Of a stretch of DNA of 64,000 nucleotides, positions 16,088 through 23,531 are shown one piece after another (the first letter of the stretch is position 1; every line of letters starts with the position of its first letter). Below the pieces are notes generated by a model, which saw only the letters and a list, made by a program, of their open reading frames with translations, made no database searches and was not told where the DNA came from. The stretch is from Trujillonella endophytica. GTDB lineage: Bacteria > Actinomycetota > Actinomycetes > Mycobacteriales > Geodermatophilaceae. Position numbers and translations under genes: made by a program. The stretch covers positions 62,001 through 126,000 of the forward strand of contig NZ_JABGCI010000009.1 in the NCBI RefSeq assembly GCF_019799905.1, read 5' to 3'.

Positions 16088-17302
16088 GTGTCCCAGATCC
16101 CGGAGCACGTCGTCGTGGTCGGTGCCGGCCTGGGCGGCCTGCGGACCGTCGAGGCGCTGCGGACCCGCGGCCACGTCGGCCGCATCACCCTGGTCGGCGC
16201 CGAGGTGCACGCGCCCTACGACCGCCCGCCGCTGTCCAAGCAGATCCTGAGCGGCACGTGGGAGCCGGCCAAGGCGACCTTCCGTGACGAGGAGGCCCTC
16301 GCCGCGCTCGACGTCACCATGGTCTTCGGCAAGCGGGCCGTCGGCCTCGACGGCACCACGGTCGCCCTCGAGGACGGCACCTCCATCACCGGGGACGCCG
16401 TCGTGCTCGCCACAGGCGTGACCGCCCGCACCCTGCCCGGCCAGCCGGCCGGCGTGGTCACGCTGCGCACGCTCGACGACGCCATCGCCCTGCGCGGCGC
16501 CTTCGACTCGCTGTCGTCGCTGCTCATCGTCGGCGCCGGCTTCATCGGCGCCGAGGTGGCCTGGGCGGCGCACTCCAAGGGCGTGCGGGTGACCGTGCTC
16601 GAGGCGCTGCCCGTCCCGGTCGAGCGGGCGCTGGGCCGGCAGGTCGGCGCGCTCGCGGGCCGGCTGTTCACCGAGGCGGGCATCGACCTGCGCTGCGACA
16701 CCCGGATCACCCGGTTCGTCGACGAGCGCACCGTCGAGCTCTCCGACGGGTCGACGCTGGCCGCCGACCTGGTGCTGGTGGGCATCGGTTCCCTGCCGGA
16801 CGTGGGCTGGCTCGACGGAGCGGGGCTGGACACCACCGACGGCGTCGCCTGTGACGCCGACGGCCGGGTGCGGGGGGCCAGCGGGGTGTGGGCGGTCGGC
16901 GACATCGCCGCCTGGTGGGACGAGTCCCGCGGCCGGTTCCACCGCAACGAGCACTGGACGACGACGGTCGACCAGACGCAGGTCGTCGCAGCCGGCATCC
17001 TCGGCGAGGAGCCTCCGGCGCCGGCGGTGCCGTACGTCTGGTCCGACCAGTTCGGGATGAAGATCCAGACCTTCGGGCGCACCGACCTCGCCGACGAGAT
17101 CGCCCAGCTGCACGGCACCGGCCTCGCGGGCGGCCCGGTGAAGGGCACGGTCGTCGGCTACTTCGCCGCGGGCGTGCTCGTCGGGGCCGTCGGCTTCGGT
17201 GCGCCGGCCAAGCTGGTCCGCTACCGCGCGATGATCGCCGACGGCGCCTCGCGGGAGACCGTCCTCGCGCAGTCGGACGCGTCGGCCGCCGTCGGCGGCT
17301 GA
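16088..17302 (+). CDS. FAD/NAD(P)-dependent ferredoxin reductase-like oxidoreductase
   Basis: A 404-residue pyridine-nucleotide-disulfide-fold flavoprotein of the putidaredoxin-reductase class. FAD site VVVVGAGLGGLRTVEALR at the N-terminus, the APYDRPPLSKQIL segment that marks the class, the second dinucleotide site LLIVGAGFIGAEVAW for NAD(P)H, and GVWAVGDIAAW for the flavin. There is no redox CxxC, as expected. The GTG start follows AGGAGAGG. It is the only such reductase here, so it is the likely electron source for the ferredoxin/P450 pair 5 kb upstream. Confidence 0.9.
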   Translation: MSQIPEHVVVVGAGLGGLRTVEALRTRGHVGRITLVGAEVHAPYDRPPLSKQILSGTWEPAKATFRDEEALAALDVTMVFGKRAVGLDGTTVALEDGTSITGDAVVLATGVTARTLPGQPAGVVTLRTLDDAIALRGAFDSLSSLLIVGAGFIGAEVAWAAHSKGVRVTVLEALPVPVERALGRQVGALAGRLFTEAGIDLRCDTRITRFVDERTVELSDGSTLAADLVLVGIGSLPDVGWLDGAGLDTTDGVACDADGRVRGASGVWAVGDIAAWWDESRGRFHRNEHWTTTVDQTQVVAAGILGEEPPAPAVPYVWSDQFGMKIQTFGRTDLADEIAQLHGTGLAGGPVKGTVVGYFAAGVLVGAVGFGAPAKLVRYRAMIADGASRETVLAQSDASAAVGG

Positions 17303-17317
17303 GCCCACCCCTCGACC

Positions 17318-17352
17318 CGGTGCCCGCCCCCCATCGCGGGGGTCGGGCACCG
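17318..17352 (+). terminator. Strong hairpin after the ferredoxin reductase
   Basis: CGGTGCCCG (17318-17326) pairs perfectly with CGGGCACCG (17344-17352), and the interior CCCCCC/GGGGG extends the stem with one unpaired base. It begins 15 bases after the stop, so the following SDR may have its own promoter. Confidence 0.7.
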
Positions 17353-17420
17353 CGTCGCGTGCCCACACCGCCCGACCGGACCGCCCGGCCGGGCCCCGTC
17401 GACGACCACAGGAGAACCGC

Positions 17421-18233
17421 ATGACCACCAACAGACTGGCCGGCAAGGTCGCGCTCATCACCGGGGCGGCCCGGGGGCAGGGCCGGGCGCACGCCGTCCG
17501 GCTCGCCTCCGAGGGCGCCGACGTCATCGCCCTCGACAACTGCGTGACCGCCGAGACGACCGACTACGCGGGGCCGACCGAGGAGGACCTCGCCGAGACC
17601 GTCCGGCTGGTCGAGGCGCAGGACCGCCGGATCCTGGCCCGCAAGGCCGACATCCGCGACCTCGAGGCCCTGCAGAAGCTGGTGGCCGACGGCGTCGCGG
17701 AGTTCGGCCGGCTCGACGTCGTCGTGGCCAACGCGGGCATCTGCCCGGCGAACTGGTCGTGGGAGATCCCCGTCGAGCAGTGGCAGGAGACCATCGACGT
17801 CAACCTGACCGGCACCTTCTACACGATGAAGGCGACCATCCCCACGCTCATCGAGCAGGGCACCGGCGGCTCGATCATCATCACGAGCTCGGTGGCCGGC
17901 CTGCGCGGCCTGCCGTTCCTCGCGCACTACGCGGCGAGCAAGCACGGCGTCGTCGGGATGGCGAAGTCCATGGCCAACGAGCTGGGGCAGTACAACATCC
18001 GGGTCAACACCGTGCACCCGCACGGCGTGCAGACCGGCATGCAGCCGGCGCGCATGAGCCAGCTCATCCAGGAGAACGCGGCGACCCTCGGCCCGATCTT
18101 CATGGGCACCCTGCCGGACTTCATCTCCCAGCCGGAGGACATCGCGGCCGCGGTCGCCTTCCTGGCCTCCGACGACGCCCGGCACATCACCGGCGTCCAG
18201 CTGCCCGTCGACCTCGGCACGCTCATCCGCTGA
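17421..18233 (+). CDS. SDR oxidoreductase of the mycofactocin-coupled type, second copy
   Basis: A 270-residue SDR with cofactor motif ITGAARGQGRAHAVRLASEG, an insertion after the acidic LDNCVTAETTDYAG segment and VVVANAGICP. The catalytic Ser is in ITSSVAG and Tyr/Lys in HYAASKHG. These features match the mycofactocin-associated SDR family, as in the gene at 8488. ATG 17421 has AGGAGA seven bases upstream. It likely oxidises a hydroxyl group on a pathway intermediate with bound NAD. It is convergent with the MaoC operon and shares a terminator with it. Confidence 0.88.
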   Translation: MTTNRLAGKVALITGAARGQGRAHAVRLASEGADVIALDNCVTAETTDYAGPTEEDLAETVRLVEAQDRRILARKADIRDLEALQKLVADGVAEFGRLDVVVANAGICPANWSWEIPVEQWQETIDVNLTGTFYTMKATIPTLIEQGTGGSIIITSSVAGLRGLPFLAHYAASKHGVVGMAKSMANELGQYNIRVNTVHPHGVQTGMQPARMSQLIQENAATLGPIFMGTLPDFISQPEDIAAAVAFLASDDARHITGVQLPVDLGTLIR

Positions 18234-18242
18234 GCGGATCAG

Positions 18243-18276
18243 AACGGCCCCGGGCGCAACGCGCACCGGGGCCGTT
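18243..18276. terminator. Bidirectional terminator between SDR and MaoC genes
   Basis: AACGGCCCCGG (18243-18253), 12-base loop and CCGGGGCCGTT (18266-18276): a perfect 11-bp stem ending in TT, centred between two convergent stops (18233 and 18294). It reads as a terminator on both strands. Confidence 0.8.
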
Positions 18277-18293
18277 CGGCGTCCTGGGGGAGG

Positions 18294-18731
18294 TCAGGCC
18301 TCGAGTCGCACCCGCGCGGTGCCCGGCGCCGTCTTCGTGCCGGTCTGGTTCTCCGACCACAGCTCGAGCTCCAGGACGGTGCTGCCGTCGTCCGCGGTCG
18401 TCCGCCCGGTGACGGTGCCCGTGATGGTGATCCGGTCGCCCTTGAGGGCCGGGGACTTGAACCGGCACTCCAGGTGCTCGAGCCGGCCGCGCTCGCCGAC
18501 CCACTGCTCCACGGCGCAGTGCATCCACGCCCAGATCAGGTTGCCCATGCCGAAGGCGCCGGGCATGCCCGCGGCCTTGCCGGCCTCGTCGTCCATGTGG
18601 ATGTCGACGAACTCGTAGTTCACCGCGGCGTAGCGGTTCCAGGCGTGGAAGCCGGCGGTGCGGGTGAACGGCGGGACGGTGGCGCCCACCTCGAACTCCC
18701 CGGCGGGGGCCTGGGTGGTGACGTCGGTCAT
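18294..18731 (-). CDS. MaoC-like hydratase subunit
   Basis: A 145-residue single hot-dog protein. The MaoC hydratase signature region reads NYEFVDIHMDDEAGKAAG, where a D/N-F-x-x-x-H pattern (FVDIH) supplies the catalytic Asp/His, then MPGAFGMGNLIWAWM. In actinobacteria, such half-size MaoC proteins pair with a second hot-dog subunit to hydrate bulky enoyl-CoAs, as in ChsH1/ChsH2 (established). The neighbour 16 bases upstream (18748-19275) is the natural partner. It is the last gene of a four-gene minus-strand operon. Confidence 0.85.
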   Translation of the reverse strand: MTDVTTQAPAGEFEVGATVPPFTRTAGFHAWNRYAAVNYEFVDIHMDDEAGKAAGMPGAFGMGNLIWAWMHCAVEQWVGERGRLEHLECRFKSPALKGDRITITGTVTGRTTADDGSTVLELELWSENQTGTKTAPGTARVRLEA

Positions 18732-18747
18732 CGGAGCTCCCGGGGTG

Positions 18748-19275
18748 TCAGTAGCGGATGAGGGACATGCGGGCGGTCTTGATCTCCTCGCCGTCCTGGT
18801 TGGTCCACGTCGTGGCGGTGTCGGTGACGAGCATGGTGCCCAGGCGGCTCTCCTTCTCCTGGTACCGCTCGATGACCGTCGAGGAGCGGATCACGTCCCC
18901 GGGCCGGATCCGGACGCCGGTGTAGTCGACCGACAGGCCGCCGTTCAGCGCGCGCAACAGCTCCGGTGGCTGAACCCCGAGGTTGTGCTCCATGGCGCCG
19001 ACCGCCCGGTACTTCGGGTCGACCTCGATCTCCCTGCCGTTGGGCTCGGAGCGCGCCGCGGCCCAGGCGAAGACGCTGATGTCCAGCGGCGCGACGAGCC
19101 GGCCCTCGGCCTCGGCGTCGGGATCCAGGTAGTGAGCCGGCGGGGGCTCGGGCCAGTGGACCGCGATGGCCCAGCGCCGGATGTCCGACGCGGTCACCGG
19201 GTACGAGACCGCGACGCCGTACGGCTGCCCCACGATCGCCGCCATGTCCGGCCGGACCAGACCGAGCTCGCTCAC
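18748..19275 (-). CDS. MaoC N-terminal (FAS1-like dehydratase) domain protein, hydratase partner subunit
   Basis: A 175-residue hot-dog protein of the MaoC N-terminal type: AAIVGQPYGVAVSYPVTASD near the start, HYLDPDAEAEGRLVAPLDIS, GVQPPELLRALNGGL and a C-terminal strand TTWTNQDGEEIKTARM. It lacks the catalytic Asp/His pattern seen in the next gene, as expected for the non-catalytic, substrate-binding subunit of a heteromeric MaoC hydratase. The GTG start at 19275 is chosen for GAGAGGAG six bases upstream; an in-frame ATG at 19329 would add 18 residues. Role as partner of 18294-18731 is inferred from adjacency. Confidence 0.8.
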   Translation of the reverse strand: MSELGLVRPDMAAIVGQPYGVAVSYPVTASDIRRWAIAVHWPEPPPAHYLDPDAEAEGRLVAPLDISVFAWAAARSEPNGREIEVDPKYRAVGAMEHNLGVQPPELLRALNGGLSVDYTGVRIRPGDVIRSSTVIERYQEKESRLGTMLVTDTATTWTNQDGEEIKTARMSLIRY

Positions 19276-19368
19276 GAGCGCTCCTCTCGCGGTCGCCGCC
19301 GTCGGCGACCCGGGTTCCGGACCATACATGTGGAAGCATCGACGGACACAGGCCTCCCTGAGGCCGGT

Positions 19369-20766
19369 TCAGGCCCGGTGGAGGACCCGGCCACCGAGGA
19401 CGACGGCCCGCACCCGCTGGGCGGAGGGGGCGTCGAGGACGTCCGCCGGGCCGCCGCCCAGGAGGACGAGGTCGGCCGCGGCCCCGGGGGCCACCCCGCG
19501 CGGCGGCCCGCCGGGGTCGTCGGGGGAGCCCAGGTAGGCCGCGAGCGCGGTCGCCGGGGCCAGCCGTTCCCCGGCGCCGACGACGGCGCCGGCCCGGGTC
19601 CGGCGGGCGGCCGCCGCGGCGAGGACGAGCCACGGGTCGAGCGGGCCGTGCGGGGCGTCGCTGGACAACGCCAGCGGCACGCCGGCCGCGACCAGGCTGC
19701 CGGCGCGGTAGAGGTCGTCGTGCTCGGCCGGAGGCACGTCGCGCAGGTAGTCGTCGCCCCGGTCGGCGAGGAACCCGGGCTGGGTGACGACGCGCAGCCC
19801 GCGCCGGGCGAGGTCGCCCACGACCGCCGCCGGGACGAGCGCGGCGTGCTCGACGCGGTCCCCCCGGCGCACGCCGGTGAGGTCGAGCGCGGCCAGGAGC
19901 AGGGCCAGGGCCTCCCGGGTGACGACGTGCACGGCCACCGCCCGGTCCGCGGCGTGTGCGGCGCCGATGCGCATGACGAGCGCGTCGAGGTCCGGCAGGC
20001 CCGAGTCGGCGAGCACCACCTTCACGGGCCCGGCGGTGAGCTCGCCGGGCAGCTCGCCGGACAGCGGCGCGCCCAGCAGGTGGACGGCCTGGGGGAGGAC
20101 GCCGTCCCGCCGTGCGGCCGCCAGCGCGGCCACCGCCGCGGGGGCGAGGTCGGGGGTGGCGTCGGTGACCGCCGTGATGCCCAGCCGGGTGAGCTCCGCG
20201 CCGACGGCGGTGAGGTCGGGCAGCCGGTGCCCGCCCAGGCGGTCGCGCAGCCAGTCATCGGCCCGCCACAGCCGGCCGGTCGGCCGGCCCGAGGGGTCGC
20301 GTTCGACGCCGGGGTGCAGAGCGGATGCCAGGTCCAGGACCGCCGCGCCGGCCGAGTTCACCACCCACAGCGCGCCGCTGCGGTGCTGCACGCGTACCGG
20401 CCGCGCGGCGTGCAGGCGGTCCAGCGCGGCGGCGTCCAGGTCGCCCGCCACGGTCTCGGCGTAGCCGGTGCCGCGGATCCACCCGTCGCTCCCCGGGGCC
20501 GCCGTGGCCAGCGCCCGTCGCAGGGCCTCCGGACCGGTCACCGCGTGGGGCCCGCAGGGCACGGAGGAGGCGGCGGCCGCCATCGCGTGCAGGTGCAGGT
20601 GGGCGTCGGACAACCCCGGCAGGAGCGTGCGGCCGCGGCCCGGCAGGAGCTCCTCGGCGGCGTGCTCCAGCGCCGGGCCCACCTCCACGACCCGGTCGGC
20701 GCGCACCCGCACGTCGGCCCGCCGCCCGTCGAGCAGCGCGACGTCCCGGAACAGCAGCCCGCTCAC
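19369..20766 (-). CDS. Amidohydrolase family 3 protein (YtcJ-like)
   Basis: A 465-residue amidohydrolase. The metal HxH motif lies in LPGLSDAHLHLHAM, further barrel ligands in AVHVVTREA and RVEHAALVP, and the conserved aspartate in LALSSDAPHGPLDPW; the C-terminal composite domain ends GAAADLVLLGG. The family hydrolyses C-N bonds in rings or amides. GTG 20766 overlaps the upstream CoA-transferase stop by four bases. Its place in a CoA-ester operon is odd; it might act on a conjugate or lactam, but this is a guess. Confidence 0.85.
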   Translation of the reverse strand: MSGLLFRDVALLDGRRADVRVRADRVVEVGPALEHAAEELLPGRGRTLLPGLSDAHLHLHAMAAAASSVPCGPHAVTGPEALRRALATAAPGSDGWIRGTGYAETVAGDLDAAALDRLHAARPVRVQHRSGALWVVNSAGAAVLDLASALHPGVERDPSGRPTGRLWRADDWLRDRLGGHRLPDLTAVGAELTRLGITAVTDATPDLAPAAVAALAAARRDGVLPQAVHLLGAPLSGELPGELTAGPVKVVLADSGLPDLDALVMRIGAAHAADRAVAVHVVTREALALLLAALDLTGVRRGDRVEHAALVPAAVVGDLARRGLRVVTQPGFLADRGDDYLRDVPPAEHDDLYRAGSLVAAGVPLALSSDAPHGPLDPWLVLAAAAARRTRAGAVVGAGERLAPATALAAYLGSPDDPGGPPRGVAPGAAADLVLLGGGPADVLDAPSAQRVRAVVLGGRVLHRA

Positions 20767-22034
20767 GGGACGGGGACGCCCAGCTCGGCGAGGACGGCGG
20801 CGGTGTCCGCCCCCGCCTCGGGCGCGGAGCCCGCGACCGTGCGCGGCTGCGGTGGCGCCACGGGGACGGCGCCGTCGGGCGTGTCGAGCACCCACCGCCC
20901 GTCCTGGCGGCGGGCCGCCGGCGAGGGGCCCGGGGTGGCCCCCTCCCCGGTCCCCAGGACCAGCGTGGCCGCGACGACGTCGCTCATGGCGACGTCCCAG
21001 AGCACGCCCGACCCGTCCGCGGGCGCGGTCATCGCCAGCGCCGCGGCGGTGAGACCGGTCAGCGGATCGGCGAGGGCGTCGCCGACGAACACCGGGTCGC
21101 CGTCGGCGTCGCGGGCGACCAGTCCCGCACCGGCCGCGACGTCGTCCCCGAACCCGATCCGGCCGGAGGCCCGCCCGGCCGCGGTCAGCGAGATCCAGGT
21201 GGTGCCGGCCGCGACGGACGCGTCGGCATCGAGGCCGAAGCCCGCCAGTGCGCGCGGCCGGGAGGCCTCGACCACGACGTCGGCGGCGGCCACCAGGGCG
21301 CCCATGGCTGCCCGTCCGCGCGGCGTCGACGGGTCGAGCAGCACGGAGCGGTGCCCGGCGTGCAGCAGCCGGTAGAACGCGGGGTCCCCCCGCCGGGCGC
21401 CGTCGAGCCGGTCGGGCACCTCGACCTTCACGACGCGCGCACCGGCCAGACCGAGCAGAGACGCGGCCAGCGGACCGGCCCAGAGCGCGCTGAAGTCGAC
21501 GACGAGCAGCCCCTCGACCGGCCGCGGGGGGTGCCACGGGAACGGGGGAGGAGGGGGGCCGGGCGACCGGACGGGGCCGGCGGCCACCCCGAGCAGCTCG
21601 GCGCGGGCGGCGAGCTCGTCCCCGGGGTGGGCGCGCACCCACGCCTCGATCGCCGGCCAGGGGTCGCCGGGGAGCTCCTGCCCGACCAGGGCCCCGAGCA
21701 GCAGCGGGTCGCCGGGCCGGGCGCAGGAGACGGCGGCCCAGCCGTCGCGGGTCGGCAGCAGGCGGCAGCTGCCCCCGGCCGACACCCGGCCTGCCCGCCG
21801 GTGCCCGGTGAGCGCCGCCCGCTCGGCGAGCAGGCGGGCGCCGTCGAGCGCCACGGGGTGCGCCGTCCCCGCGGTGGCCGCCGCGATCCGGGCGGTCAGT
21901 TCGCGGGCCACCGTGGCCGCCCGTCCCGGCGGCAGCAGGGGAGGGCCGTCGGGGGAGCCGGTGAGGGCGAGGACCCCGCTGGCCGCCCAGTCGCTCGACT
22001 CGGGCACGGCATCCTCGGGTTCGCGCGACGTCAC
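20763..22034 (-). CDS. CoA-transferase (CaiB/BaiF-like) with a rearranged N-terminal segment
   Basis: A 423-residue family III CoA-transferase. The usual N-terminal signature (VEGLLVVDFSALWAGPLAAS, then LGLAGARVVKVEVP) does not appear until about residue 174. The first 170 residues (SDWAASGVLALTGSPDGPP, then CRLLPTRDGWAAVSCARPGD) resemble the middle and C-terminal part of a CaiB protein. Thus the gene looks circularly permuted or derived from a two-domain fusion that lost its ends. A conserved acidic patch GDALADPLTGL is kept. It is first in the minus-strand operon with the amidohydrolase and MaoC pair. Activity is probable, substrate unknown. Confidence 0.78.
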   Translation of the reverse strand: MTSREPEDAVPESSDWAASGVLALTGSPDGPPLLPPGRAATVARELTARIAAATAGTAHPVALDGARLLAERAALTGHRRAGRVSAGGSCRLLPTRDGWAAVSCARPGDPLLLGALVGQELPGDPWPAIEAWVRAHPGDELAARAELLGVAAGPVRSPGPPPPPFPWHPPRPVEGLLVVDFSALWAGPLAASLLGLAGARVVKVEVPDRLDGARRGDPAFYRLLHAGHRSVLLDPSTPRGRAAMGALVAAADVVVEASRPRALAGFGLDADASVAAGTTWISLTAAGRASGRIGFGDDVAAGAGLVARDADGDPVFVGDALADPLTGLTAAALAMTAPADGSGVLWDVAMSDVVAATLVLGTGEGATPGPSPAARRQDGRWVLDTPDGAVPVAPPQPRTVAGSAPEAGADTAAVLAELGVPVP

Positions 22035-22125
22035 GGGTCGTTCCGGACGCTAGTGACACCCGGTGTCGAGGGACAAGCGCCGCGGGCCACGGCCACCAGG
22101 AGGAGCTCCCGCGACCGGCGAGTGC

Positions 22126-22168
22126 TGGACGTCACGCTTCCGCATCTCTACCGTGGCACTGAGTGCCA
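22126..22168 (+). promoter_or_regulatory. Candidate promoter with a 15-bp palindrome upstream of mftD-like gene
   Basis: TGGACG (22126-22131), 17-base spacer and TACCGT (22149-22154) form a plausible promoter. Starting on the last base of the -10, TGGCACT-G-AGTGCCA (22154-22168) is a perfect 15-bp palindrome covering the expected transcript start, a classic repressor position. The palindrome lies in the divergent gap (22035-22212) between the CoA-transferase operon and the MftD-like gene and could control both. Confidence 0.5.
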
Positions 22169-22212
22169 TCCGGCCGATGGGGGCCGGGTCGACCGATGAG
22201 GGGTGTGCTGCT

Positions 22213-23460
22213 GTGGGCAAGTGGTTCGAGACCGTGGCGGAAGCGCAGCGCCGGGCCAAGCGCCGGCTGCCCAAGGGCGTCTACGGCGCGCTGGTGGCGG
22301 GCTCGGAGAAGGGACTGACCGCCGCCGACAACCTGGCGGCGTTCGACGAACTCGGGTTCGCGCCGCACACCGCCGGCCTGGCCAACAGCAAGCAGATGGC
22401 CACCACGGTGATGGGGCAGGAGATCTCCCTGCCGGTGCTCATCAGCCCGACCGGCGTCCAGGCGGTCAACCCCGACGGCGAGGTCGCCGTCGCCCGCGCG
22501 GCCGCCGCGCGCGGCACGGCGATGGGGCTGTCGTCGATGGCCAGCAAGCCGATGGAGGAGGTCATCGCGGCGAACCCGAAGACCTTCTTCCAGCTGTACT
22601 GGGTCGGTGACCGCGACGTGATGGCCGCCAAGGTCGAGCGCGCCAAGCGCGCCGGCGCGGCCGGGCTGATCGCCACCCTGGACTGGTCGTTCTCCTACGG
22701 CCGCGACTGGGGCAGCCCCTTCATCCCGGAGAAGGTCAACTTCGAGGCGATGCGCCGGTACGCCCCGCAGGTCGCCCTCAAGCCGGCCTGGCTGTGGGAC
22801 TTCGCCAAGACCGGTGCGATCCCGGACCTCACGGTGCCGAACATGGTGGCGAACCCGGGCGACCGGGCGCCGACCTTCTTCGAGGCCTACGGCCAGTGGA
22901 TGCAGTCGCCGATGCCGACGTGGGAGGACGTCGCCTGGCTGCGCGAGCTGTGGCCTGACGCGCCGTTCATGCTCAAGGGCGTCATGCGGGTGGACGACGC
23001 CCGGCGCGCCATCGACGCGGGCGCGACGGCGATCTCCGTGTCCAACCACGGCGGCAACAACCTGGACGGGACGCCGGCCTCCATCCGCGCCCTGCCCGCC
23101 ATCGCCGACGCCGTCGGGGACCAGGTCGAGGTGCTGCTCGACGGTGGCATCCGCCGCGGCTCCGACGTCGCCAAGGCCCTCGCCCTCGGTGCGCGCGCCG
23201 TCATGATCGGCCGTGCCTACCTGTGGGGCCTCGCGGCCAACGGCCAGGCCGGTGTGGAGAACGTGCTCGACCTGCTCCGCGACGGGCTGGGCTCGGCGAT
23301 GATCGGCCTCGGCCACTCCTCGATCGCCGAGCTGTCCCGGGACGACCTGGTCATCCCGGCCGGGTTCGAGCGGCACCTCGGCGAGGCCGGTTCCCTCGCG
23401 GAGGCCCCGGGCACGAGCTCCGGCCGGGTGGCGCAGGCGGAGCGGCCCTCGCCGAGCTGA
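22213..23460 (+). CDS. mftD: MftD-like FMN-dependent alpha-hydroxy-acid dehydrogenase
   Basis: A 415-residue member of the lactate dehydrogenase/glycolate oxidase flavoprotein family. FMN and catalytic residues: Lys255 in FMLKGVMRVDDA, His279 in SVSNHGGNNLDG and Arg314 in LLDGGIRRGSDV. The N-terminus (KWFETVAEAQRRAKRRLP) and the body closely follow the mycofactocin-cluster protein MftD/LldD1 of mycobacteria as I recall it, more than generic LldD. GTG 22213 has GAGGGG eight bases upstream. No mftA, B, C, E or F lies nearby. With two mycofactocin-type SDRs in the same island, it may re-oxidise or charge mycofactocin (inference). The symbol denotes family similarity. Confidence 0.85.
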   Translation: MGKWFETVAEAQRRAKRRLPKGVYGALVAGSEKGLTAADNLAAFDELGFAPHTAGLANSKQMATTVMGQEISLPVLISPTGVQAVNPDGEVAVARAAAARGTAMGLSSMASKPMEEVIAANPKTFFQLYWVGDRDVMAAKVERAKRAGAAGLIATLDWSFSYGRDWGSPFIPEKVNFEAMRRYAPQVALKPAWLWDFAKTGAIPDLTVPNMVANPGDRAPTFFEAYGQWMQSPMPTWEDVAWLRELWPDAPFMLKGVMRVDDARRAIDAGATAISVSNHGGNNLDGTPASIRALPAIADAVGDQVEVLLDGGIRRGSDVAKALALGARAVMIGRAYLWGLAANGQAGVENVLDLLRDGLGSAMIGLGHSSIAELSRDDLVIPAGFERHLGEAGSLAEAPGTSSGRVAQAERPSPS

Positions 23461-23476
23461 AGCGAGCACCCCACCG

Positions 23477-23514
23477 CGACGGCGGGGCTCCGGGGAACCG
23501 GGGTCCCGCCGTCG
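23477..23514. terminator. Bidirectional hairpin between convergent genes
   Basis: CGACGGCGGG (23477-23486) and CCCGCCGTCG (23505-23514) form a perfect 10-bp stem between the stops of the MftD-like gene (23460) and the crotonase (23532, minus strand). Confidence 0.7.
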
Positions 23515-23531
23515 TCGTCCGCGGGGAGCCC

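Noticed and set aside
22213..23460. A complete mycofactocin biosynthetic cluster
   Set aside because: Only an MftD-like gene and two SDRs are present; no small precursor peptide ending in Val-Tyr, no radical-SAM MftC and no MftB were found.
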